Source: Chloroflexota bacterium
Lineage (GTDB): Bacteria; Chloroflexota; Anaerolineae; Anaerolineales; UBA4823
Assembly (NCBI GenBank): GCA_029265355.1
Contig: JAJUJL010000002.1
Coordinates: forward strand, 268,803-332,802
Direction of reading: 5' to 3'
DNA length: 64,000 nt
Position 1 is the stretch's first letter. Every line of letters begins with the position of its first letter. Below, piece after piece: positions 29,501 through 36,235 of this stretch. Under the pieces are notes generated by a model that saw only the letters and a program-made list of their open reading frames with translations, was not told the origin of the DNA and made no database searches. The position numbers and the translations under genes were made by a program.

Positions 29501-30973
29501 ACCAGCTCGCGTTCCAGGAGCGGCGCGTATGCTTATCACGCCGAGGATCCCGCATTTGCCAGCGACCAAAAACTATCAACACCATTCATTAGCCTACCGG
29601 CTTCGGTTTCCAACCTGACTCTTCAATTCTGGAACTACCAGAGCCTGGAATCCCGCGCTAGCGGAGGTTGTTGGGATGGTGGTTCGCTGGAGATCTCCAC
29701 GGACGGTGGTAAGAATTGGATGCCGATTCAAAGCGCCGAATTGCTGTCTGATCCTTACGATGGTGCTTTGGTATCCAGCACCAACCCAGTTTACCCGGCA
29801 AATGTGTGGTGCGGCGACCCACAGGACTGGCTCAAATCGGTCGTGCAGCTCGACGCGTACGCCGGGCAGCAGGTGCAATTTCGATTCCGGCTCGGCTCCG
29901 ACACCTCGATCAGCCGTGAAGGTTGGTACATCGACGATCTCCAGGTGCAAGGCTGTGTGCTGGGAAGTTTCATGGCAGCGATCGATCCGATAACGAGTAC
30001 GCAATCCACTTTGCCAGGCGCACCGGTCATTCACACCTTCTCACTGACCAATCGAGGAATCAGCGATGTTTATGAGTTTAGATTGAAAGCGGGTGATTGG
30101 CCCAGCCGGTTGCTGACGCAATCGCCGATAGCGCTTCCGTCCGGTCATACCGCACAGGTGCAGGTTCAGGTAGAGCCACCGCATTGGTTAGTGACTCAAG
30201 CGCCATCGAGCAGCGATCTGTTTGAGCTTACGGTACATTCCCAATATTCTAGCACCTTGGTGATGACGAGCACCGGCGCTACCCAGGTGCTCGTTCACCC
30301 CGGACTTGAACTATCGCCGTCGGCCGTGAGTGGTTTTGCCGAACCTGGAGAAGTGGTTACGCACACGTTCACATTAACCAATACCGGTGATTATACAGAC
30401 ACCATTGCATTGCTCATCAGCAACAATACCTGGAGCAGCACAGCCCCCGGTTCGATCACCTTGCAGCCTGGCGGGATTGGGCTGGTCCCCGTCAGGGTAA
30501 TGATTCCGCTTACACTGCCTGAAGATGTCGTGATTTCCAACGATACATTTACGCTGACCGCAACCTCGGGTTGGCAGCCCAATATTACCGCCTCGGCAAT
30601 CGGTTTCACCCAGGCGTCGGCTGAGCTTGCGGTCAGCCTTGGCCCAGATCAATCGGGAAGTGGGCTGTTGGGTACGGAGGTGAGCTATGCATTCACTCTT
30701 GCAAACACGGGCGATTTCACGGATACTTATTCACTGAGAGTCAGCAGCGATTGGGCGAGCATGCTCTCAGCGATGACGACCGAGCCGGTCGGTCCTGGCG
30801 AGCTATTCACCGTGCTGATCACAACCACAATTCCTGCAGATGCTCCGCTGCTCGCCAGCGATCAAGCCATCTTGACTGCCACATCGGGATTTAGCAGGGC
30901 GATTTTTGACCAGGCGAGCGCTGTAACAACCGCGCTGTGGCACAAGCGCTACCTGCCGACTGTTTTCCGGTGA
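26525..30973 (+). CDS. Large secreted subtilisin-like (S8) serine protease with C-terminal adhesion domains
   Basis: About 1482 residues. A signal peptide is followed by a long N-terminal prodomain-like region to about residue 280. The S8 catalytic triad is visible: Asp near 315 ('IIDTGVDYDHPDLG'), His near 355 ('GHGTHVAGI') and Ser near 555 ('SGTSMAAPHASG'), with the oxyanion Asn in 'SAGNSGP'. Downstream come a P-domain-like region, a fibronectin-III-like domain ('YYWRVKAVNACGESAFSP'), a MAM/immune-inhibitor-like beta domain ('SLEISTDGGKNW') and several 'TLTNTGDYTDT'-type repeats. It ends in 'HKRYLPTVFR', a tail shared with the FG-GAP protein near 50715. Two TATAAT boxes at 26473 and 26499 could drive it. 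An extra in-frame GTG lies at 26510. Confidence 0.93.
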   Translation: MKKAASVFATVFRWALLGIFVVSSLHWRITPSNAAASQRMFMRVAADALASLLQTGVKPLRLIDYGSYYWLELAQAEVLRLPEAQMGQVEILPQGGDVAIMGYRFDPLVEGEPKLPESLRASEEESGFRLVQLAGPARDDWLQQISQSGAQILQYYPHNTYLVWANSGQVQKLNSLESVRWIGLVHPAYKRSNDLDNREGMIRNLAVYFYNDGAVENTLASISGLGGRLLSYFPAQPDQVFYQAIFEMDASAVQSVARLPTVLWVGYSHPEPVLDDEMSSQIVAGNYTDGAPSPGYSDWLNAVGLSGNGVTWSIIDTGVDYDHPDLGAQISGGYDFPGACNYAGEPGSDCPNGGHGTHVAGIVGGSAASGLGDPSGYLYGLGIAPGHHIFALNSLSGSSWPPAGGWQEHSKISLLGGAIGGNNSWTTGEGIAHGYQASERTHDLIVLDGNFDTTGVAEPFIEVFSAGNSGPSSSTLTAPKEAKNLIVVGSSLNYRAGTIDQVSSFSSRGPTLDGRIVPTFTAPGEQIVSTRNDDGGQCATAIPDTSGLYAFCSGTSMAAPHASGAVILLSEWWRSFNAGANPSPAMVKALLVNGAVDMGEADIPNNNEGWGRLHLANVIDNGASMLYFDQDELFRDSGETWSIKISVADPAKPLKVTLAWSDAPGAVGANPALVNNLDLLVQSNGSSYLGNHFSNGWSILGGSHDNLNNLENVYLQNPGEDIIISVRATQIAGDAVLYNGDPTDQTFALVCNNCVQRPDFTLDVLHTSQGVCSPQQTYYDVSVGQVLGFEQPVTLSVGIIPPTSLSAAFSPNLVIPPGISRLTVGNTGAVSPGRYNLLINGVTATRTHTTTVALDVFDIAPLSPVLLSPADAASGVNLKPEFSWSHSDWASDYTLEVAIDPAFKGLVINAPDLTSTTYTPPDALASSMRYYWRVKAVNACGESAFSPVYTFTTLNAPGDCPLGTMPQVYFADNLENGETGWAHSGLGDSWALTSSRSRSGAYAYHAEDPAFASDQKLSTPFISLPASVSNLTLQFWNYQSLESRASGGCWDGGSLEISTDGGKNWMPIQSAELLSDPYDGALVSSTNPVYPANVWCGDPQDWLKSVVQLDAYAGQQVQFRFRLGSDTSISREGWYIDDLQVQGCVLGSFMAAIDPITSTQSTLPGAPVIHTFSLTNRGISDVYEFRLKAGDWPSRLLTQSPIALPSGHTAQVQVQVEPPHWLVTQAPSSSDLFELTVHSQYSSTLVMTSTGATQVLVHPGLELSPSAVSGFAEPGEVVTHTFTLTNTGDYTDTIALLISNNTWSSTAPGSITLQPGGIGLVPVRVMIPLTLPEDVVISNDTFTLTATSGWQPNITASAIGFTQASAELAVSLGPDQSGSGLLGTEVSYAFTLANTGDFTDTYSLRVSSDWASMLSAMTTEPVGPGELFTVLITTTIPADAPLLASDQAILTATSGFSRAIFDQASAVTTALWHKRYLPTVFR

Positions 30974-30993
30974 ACTTTGCACGCCGACGCCGA

Positions 30994-32163
30994 ATGGACA
31001 CTGAGCTGAGAAGTTTATTTTTCCTTACACCGGAGGTAATTTTCCTCAACCACGGTTCGTTTGGCGCGTGCCCCAGGCCAGTGCTCGAGGACTACCAGGC
31101 CTGGCAGCTCCGTTTAGAACGTCAGCCAGTGGAATTTTTGGGGCGGGAATTCAGGACCTTGATGCGCGCTGCGCGCCAGGCGCTGGCGGAGCACGTTGGC
31201 GCGGACAGAGATGACCTGGTCTATGTGCCCAACGCCACGCACGGTGTGAACATCGTAGCGCGCTCGTTAGCGCTGCAACCCGGCGACGAAGTGTTGGCCA
31301 GCGATCACGAATATGGCGCCTGTGATCGCACATGGCAATTCATCTGTCAACAGAAGAGGGCGAAATATGTCCGGCAAGCGGTGGCTTTGCCTGTGAAGTC
31401 TGAGGATGAAATGCTGGACCAGGTATGGTCAGGGGTGACAGACCGCACAAAATTGATATTTATCAGCCATATCAGTTCACCCACGGCAATCCGCTTTCCG
31501 GTAGAGGCGATTTGCGCGCGAGCGCGCCAACACGGCATCCTGACTCTGGTGGATGGAGCGCACGCCCCTGGACAACTGGAACTCGACCTGGATGGGCTGG
31601 GCGCTGATTTCTACACCGGGAATTGCCACAAATGGCTGCTTGCCCCCAAGGGAGCTGGTTTCCTGTTCGCGCGCCGTCAAGTTCAGGATTTGATCCAGCC
31701 CTTGGTGGTGAGCTGGGGATACCAGGCTGCGTCGGATTTCACGACCGGCTCGCGTTTTGTCGATTTGTTGGAGTGGACTGGTACGCACGATCCGGCGGCA
31801 GCGTTGGCTGTTTCGGCAGCCTTGAGGTTCATACAGGCACATGACTGGCGTAAAGTCCGGGAGCAATGTCACGGGTTACTCAGGCAAGCATTGATCGACA
31901 TATCTGCGCTGACTGGTCTTCCGCTTGTTTGCCCGTTGGATCGAGCCTTCTTCATCCAGATGGCGGTGGCAGAATTACCCAGGTTGCGAGACCTTGCGGG
32001 ATTGAAAGCGGCTTTGTATGATCGCTTTCGCATCGAGGTGCCATTGATCGATTGGAATGGCAGGCATTTTATCCGCATCTCGGTACAGGGCTACAACACT
32101 CGAGACGACCTGGATGCATTGCTCGACGCGATGCGCGTCTTGCTGCCAGAGTTCGCTGCTTGA
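30994..32163 (+). CDS. PLP-dependent aminotransferase class V-fold protein (isopenicillin-N-epimerase-like)
   Basis: About 389 residues from the ATG at 30994. Signatures are 'FLNHGSFGACPRPV', 'YVPNATHGVNIVARSL', 'VDGAHAPGQLELDL' (the Asp that contacts PLP) and the Schiff-base Lys in 'TGNCHKWLLAPKG'. The family includes isopenicillin N epimerases, cysteine desulfurase-like and ergothioneine-type lyases, so the substrate is open. A GTG at 30970 overlaps the protease stop (GTGA), leaving a coupled, slightly longer start possible. Confidence 0.88.
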   Translation: MDTELRSLFFLTPEVIFLNHGSFGACPRPVLEDYQAWQLRLERQPVEFLGREFRTLMRAARQALAEHVGADRDDLVYVPNATHGVNIVARSLALQPGDEVLASDHEYGACDRTWQFICQQKRAKYVRQAVALPVKSEDEMLDQVWSGVTDRTKLIFISHISSPTAIRFPVEAICARARQHGILTLVDGAHAPGQLELDLDGLGADFYTGNCHKWLLAPKGAGFLFARRQVQDLIQPLVVSWGYQAASDFTTGSRFVDLLEWTGTHDPAAALAVSAALRFIQAHDWRKVREQCHGLLRQALIDISALTGLPLVCPLDRAFFIQMAVAELPRLRDLAGLKAALYDRFRIEVPLIDWNGRHFIRISVQGYNTRDDLDALLDAMRVLLPEFAA

Positions 32164-32225
32164 GTAACGCGCAGGAGATGCGCCGGTGAGAGCGCTCGCT
32201 GGCGCACCTCAGGTGTCCGGGTTAC

Positions 32226-33455
32226 TCAGTTGGCCTGTCTGCGGAATTGCCAGGCTGCCAGGGCGAAGATCCCCAGCGCATAGGCGAGCTGAATTGCGAA
32301 AGGCAGCAAGGTCGATTCAAATGAAAGCCCTCGCACCAGCAGGTTTTGAAAACCCGTCATCGCCCAGGCTGTGGGTGTAAGCCTTCCCACGGCGGCAAAT
32401 GCTCGACCTGCGCCCTCCAAGGGAAACCAGGTTCCGCCCAGCGCCGAAAGCAGGAACATGCTAATCATGGCGATGACGATCACTTGCTCATCGCCTTTCG
32501 CAACGGTGCCAATGAGTAATCCCAGGGCGGAAGCCCAGGCAGCCAGGGACACCATGACCAGCAAAACACCTAAAGGCTGGCGCAGGTAATTCACACCCAG
32601 GGCGAGCTGCCCAAATACCACCAACAACAATCCCTGCAAGAGGACCAGGGTGAACATCGCCAGCAGGTGACCAGCCATAATCTCCCAGGTGTGTAAAGCG
32701 GTGGTCAACATACGCTGCAGCGTGCGCGCCCTGCGTTCCTGTACCAAGAGCGTCGCTGATGTGATCAATCCAAAGAGTGTGAACATGACCAGAATACCCG
32801 GGGAGGCCTGGTTGTAGGGATTGCCGGCGAACGGTTCTGCGTGTGCAGCCTGCGGAGGGCTGGTAACCTGCTCTACGGCTATACCTTGCTCCGAGGAAGT
32901 ATCCCAGGCACGCCAGGAGGTATCGAAAGCGGCTAATAATTCCTGCTGGCGGGCAACTTCGCTGCTGAATGGGATGTGCGATTCCACAGCTCGCAGGCTC
33001 ATCTCCGCAATCTCAACTGAGCTATACAAGTGCATCACCAACGGGCGTACCATTTCCATCACAGACTGCCCGCGGTTGCTGAAAGGATCCACGACCAGCT
33101 CGAGCTGGCTCTCAGTTCCTGCCAGTACGCTTCGTGTGAAACCTGGCGGAACAACCAGCGCGGCTGCCAGTTTTCCGCTGCGCACCGCATTCTCGGCTTG
33201 CTCGGCGGAGATGGCTTCCAGGCGGAAGCTTTCCGCCTGCGCCAGCCCTTCGCCAAGCGCCTGGCTCAACTCGCCACCGGCGTCCTGATCTACCAGGCCA
33301 ATCGGCAGACGGGGATCTGGCGCTTGCGACATGCTTCGGTAAGCAAAGCCCATGAAGAAAGTGAAGACCAATGGCATTGCGACGATGAACAAGAAGGCGC
33401 GCCTGTCACGCAGTATTTGCTGCAGATCTTTGATGGCAATATCCAGGATGCGCAT
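32226..33455 (-). CDS. ABC-2 type exporter permease (2)
   Basis: A 409-residue permease: an N-terminal membrane helix ('FLFIVAMPLVFTFFMGFAY'), a large extracytoplasmic domain of about 150 residues, then five C-terminal helices (ABC2_membrane_3, as in DrrB/YhgE/Pip types). It follows its sister permease by 18 bp and is the last gene of the exporter operon. The paired permeases should form a heterodimer with the ATPase encoded upstream, exporting a lipophilic substrate, lipid or drug. Confidence 0.9.
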   Translation of the reverse strand: MRILDIAIKDLQQILRDRRAFLFIVAMPLVFTFFMGFAYRSMSQAPDPRLPIGLVDQDAGGELSQALGEGLAQAESFRLEAISAEQAENAVRSGKLAAALVVPPGFTRSVLAGTESQLELVVDPFSNRGQSVMEMVRPLVMHLYSSVEIAEMSLRAVESHIPFSSEVARQQELLAAFDTSWRAWDTSSEQGIAVEQVTSPPQAAHAEPFAGNPYNQASPGILVMFTLFGLITSATLLVQERRARTLQRMLTTALHTWEIMAGHLLAMFTLVLLQGLLLVVFGQLALGVNYLRQPLGVLLVMVSLAAWASALGLLIGTVAKGDEQVIVIAMISMFLLSALGGTWFPLEGAGRAFAAVGRLTPTAWAMTGFQNLLVRGLSFESTLLPFAIQLAYALGIFALAAWQFRRQAN

Positions 33456-33473
33456 AGCAATTCTCCGGTCTGA

Positions 33474-34745
33474 TCAAGCGAAACGGCGGTTGAACCGCAG
33501 ACCACCGATGGCGAACATTGTCGCACCCATGCCGACCAGGATGAGGCAGGTTGTGAACACCTCAGCGGAAGGGGCGCCATTGAGTGACAGTCTCCAGGCA
33601 TGCAGCACCCAGCCCTGGGGAATAAAGTTCGCCAGGCGGGTGAATGCTTCAGGCATTTGCATGCCAACCGTGAAGAGACCCCCGAGCATGCCCAGCGCGG
33701 TGAGTCCGCCGCCAATCACCGGTCCAGCCTGGCGTTCATGCTTCACAAATGAGATGAGCAATACACCCAGGCCGGTGGCGCTGGCCACCTGCCCGAGCAT
33801 GGTCAACAGCACGCTGGTAGGGGTTCCCCATTGCACCTTGAAGAGCAGTCGACCAACCAGCAGCAGCACAAGCCCTTGCCCGCAAACGGTGAACACGACC
33901 GCCAGGAATTTGCCCCCCAGGATGGTGAGGCGAGGGGTAGGGGTGGTGAACAGGCGCGCCAGGGTGCCTTCCTCTTGCTCTTTCAAAATTGACTGCATGG
34001 AATAGGCGCCGGTGAAGAAAGCGAAGAAGATCATTTGCCCGGTCATGATCTGGCCGAGAATTCCTGCCATTGGGTCAGCGCTGGGCGCTTCCTCTCCAGC
34101 AGACTGCGGAGTGACCAGCACCAACGCTGCCTGTGGGCTGTGGAACAATTCCCTCTGGAAAGCGGTAAACCACCCTTCGTAATCATGGATAATGCTCTGC
34201 AAATTGATCGAGTTTTCTGCTATGCCATGCACGGCAAAGCGCTGGCGATGGACTTGCACCGCGATACTGCCGCCGTAGATACCATCCAGAAGGGATTGCG
34301 CCATATTCTTGACCACCATTGGGCCGATCGTCAGGGTTGGGTCTTGGAGGATGCGAACAGGCGGCACACTCTGGTTGGCCATCAAGGCTGCGGTCATTCC
34401 GGCAGGGATAATTACCGCGGCCTGAATTTCCTGGTTGTTGATCGCCGAGCGAACGCTGGCTTCGCCAGGGTAAATCTTGGGCTGTATGTAACCTGCCACA
34501 CTCTCATCGAAATACATATCCGCCAATGTCTTACCCAAAGCCACCGGCACATCGGCGGGGACCTGGTCCAGGTTGACGATGCCCACCTGAATGATGGGCA
34601 GGTCGCTGTTCTCGCTGCCAGCGCCGCTGAATGCGACATAGATCAGCCCGGTGATGACCAGGGGAGCGACGACCATCATGCCGATAGCAAACAGGCTGCG
34701 GACCGAGCGGGTGAAATCATTGAGGGCGATATCCAGTATCTTCAT
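33474..34745 (-). CDS. ABC-2 type exporter permease (1)
   Basis: A 423-residue paralogue of the next permease with the same plan: first helix 'LFAIGMMVVAPLVITGLIYVAF', an outside domain, then five C-terminal helices ending in 'ILVGMGATMFAIGGLRF'. The start lies 2 bp after the ATPase stop, so the two are cotranslated. The outside domain includes 'GEASVRSAINNQEIQAAVIIPAG', a typical YhgE/Pip-like segment. Confidence 0.9.
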   Translation of the reverse strand: MKILDIALNDFTRSVRSLFAIGMMVVAPLVITGLIYVAFSGAGSENSDLPIIQVGIVNLDQVPADVPVALGKTLADMYFDESVAGYIQPKIYPGEASVRSAINNQEIQAAVIIPAGMTAALMANQSVPPVRILQDPTLTIGPMVVKNMAQSLLDGIYGGSIAVQVHRQRFAVHGIAENSINLQSIIHDYEGWFTAFQRELFHSPQAALVLVTPQSAGEEAPSADPMAGILGQIMTGQMIFFAFFTGAYSMQSILKEQEEGTLARLFTTPTPRLTILGGKFLAVVFTVCGQGLVLLLVGRLLFKVQWGTPTSVLLTMLGQVASATGLGVLLISFVKHERQAGPVIGGGLTALGMLGGLFTVGMQMPEAFTRLANFIPQGWVLHAWRLSLNGAPSAEVFTTCLILVGMGATMFAIGGLRFNRRFA

Positions 34746-34747
34746 GG

Positions 34748-35695
34748 CTAATCATCCCTGAGCGCTTTGCCAGTCAGGTGCAAAAAGACGGATTCCAGGT
34801 TGGGTTCATGAATATCCACTGAATTGATGCGCACGCCAGCCTTGCCAGCGGATTCGAACAGGCGCGGCAGAACCCGGTTGCTGTCATCCACCAAAACGGT
34901 GGCAATTCCATCGCTTGCCGTCGCTTGAAAGACCCCTTCGACCTCTTGCCAGGCCGGTAAAATGCCCTCGGCCTCCACGCTGAGACCCAGATCGAGGCGT
35001 GTTTGCTCGCCCACCAGGCGGATAAGCTCATCGTGGGTACCATAAGCGATGATCTGTCCTTGATCCATGATAGCGATATGGTCAGAAAGCTCTGCGGCTT
35101 CTTCCATATAATGAGTGGTGTAAAGAACCGTCATACCTTGCCGCATCAGCTCTTTGACGTTGTCGAGAATGTATCGGCGACTCTGTGGATCGATGCCCAC
35201 CGTGGGTTCATCCATAATAATCACGGCGGGCGTATGGAGCAGTGCAGCGCCAATGTTCACTCGGCGCTTCATTCCACCGGAAAACGCGCCAACCCGGTCG
35301 TGCTGGCGCTCGGTTAACCCGATCACTTGCAGCACTTCTTCCACCCTGCTTTTGAGCATCGCGCCGCGCAATCCATACATTTTTCCCCAAAAAGAGAGAT
35401 TCTCCCGCGCTGAAAGATCGGGATACAAGGCAATGTCTTGCGGCACAACACCCACACAGGCGCGCGCCTGGTGCGGTTGGGAGGTGATCGAGTGTCCCAT
35501 GATGCTTGCCTGGCCGCCATCGGGCGCAATCAAGCCAGCCAGCATAGAAATGGTGGTCGATTTACCTGCTCCGTTCGGACCCAGCAGGCTCAGGATCTCG
35601 CCTTTTGCTGCCTGAAACGAGATACCCCGCACGGCCTGCAACGAGCCGAAAGATTTTCTCAGCTCTTTGACCTCGATCGCCAGGTCATCGTTCAT
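34748..35695 (-). CDS. ABC transporter ATP-binding protein (exporter, DrrA-type)
   Basis: A 315-residue ATPase of the CcmA/DrrA type. Walker A is 'LLGPNGAGKST', the Q-loop follows in 'GVVPQDIALYPDLSARENL', the signature is 'FSGGMKRRVNIG', and Walker B is 'VIIMDEPTVGIDP' followed by the H-loop 'YTTHYMEEA'. A C-terminal extension of about 80 residues is present. The ATG at 35695 is preferred because AGGAGG lies upstream; an upstream ATG at 35719 precedes that site. Confidence 0.93.
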   Translation of the reverse strand: MNDDLAIEVKELRKSFGSLQAVRGISFQAAKGEILSLLGPNGAGKSTTISMLAGLIAPDGGQASIMGHSITSQPHQARACVGVVPQDIALYPDLSARENLSFWGKMYGLRGAMLKSRVEEVLQVIGLTERQHDRVGAFSGGMKRRVNIGAALLHTPAVIIMDEPTVGIDPQSRRYILDNVKELMRQGMTVLYTTHYMEEAAELSDHIAIMDQGQIIAYGTHDELIRLVGEQTRLDLGLSVEAEGILPAWQEVEGVFQATASDGIATVLVDDSNRVLPRLFESAGKAGVRINSVDIHEPNLESVFLHLTGKALRDD

Positions 35696-35798
35696 CTTTT
35701 TCCTCCTTTGGTGTGTCATTCTAAATGAGCTCTTCGTAGACCATCCTCACGAGTTGTCGCTCAGAGCTTGTGAAATGATCGATCATTTGGCGCCAACT

Positions 35799-36077
35799 TC
35801 AGGTAAGTCCATCGCCGCTCTCCAGGGGTACGCCGGTGAACTCGACGCGCAGCAGCAGGAGGTTGTAGTCGCGGATTTTTTCCAGCAAACCGTGAAGGGC
35901 GGGTTGGTCTCGAAGAACGCCTGACAGGCGAGAGATCGTGTTGCCAGCAGGTGTCGTAGTTACCTGCATGGCCATCTCCGTGAAGTGATTGGACCATTCT
36001 TCTGGCAGCCGGCCTTGGACCTCGATGATGTAACATGCTGCCTGGTCCAACTGTAGCTTAACTTCGGGTTGGGACAT
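35799..36077 (-). CDS. Small conserved protein, function unknown
   Basis: A 92-residue protein from the ATG at 36077, which has a GAGGAGG site 8 bp upstream; a longer start at 36110 lacks one. It contains 'YIIEVQGRLPEEWSNHF', 'SRLSGVLRDQPALHGLLE' and 'KIRDYNLLLLRVEF'. To my memory this pattern (Ile-x-Val-x-Gly, then Asp-Gln-x-Ala-Leu-His-Gly-Leu) recurs in short proteins of Chloroflexota next to regulators and ABC transporters. It resembles an antisigma-factor-antagonist-sized domain, but no catalytic residue stands out. It lies between the LuxR regulator and the ABC exporter on the same strand. Confidence 0.7.
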   Translation of the reverse strand: MSQPEVKLQLDQAACYIIEVQGRLPEEWSNHFTEMAMQVTTTPAGNTISRLSGVLRDQPALHGLLEKIRDYNLLLLRVEFTGVPLESGDGLT

Positions 36078-36235
36078 GCGTGAGCCTCCTCGGAAGCGCC
36101 TTGCATCCACTATCGCGCATCGAGGGGATTAATTTCAAGCTGCAAAGGGGTTAATTCGGGGATTAAATTCTTGACTCGAAACGCAACGTTGGAGGATTAA
36201 TCTCGATCAGGACTGTCGAACTGGCAGGATGACAG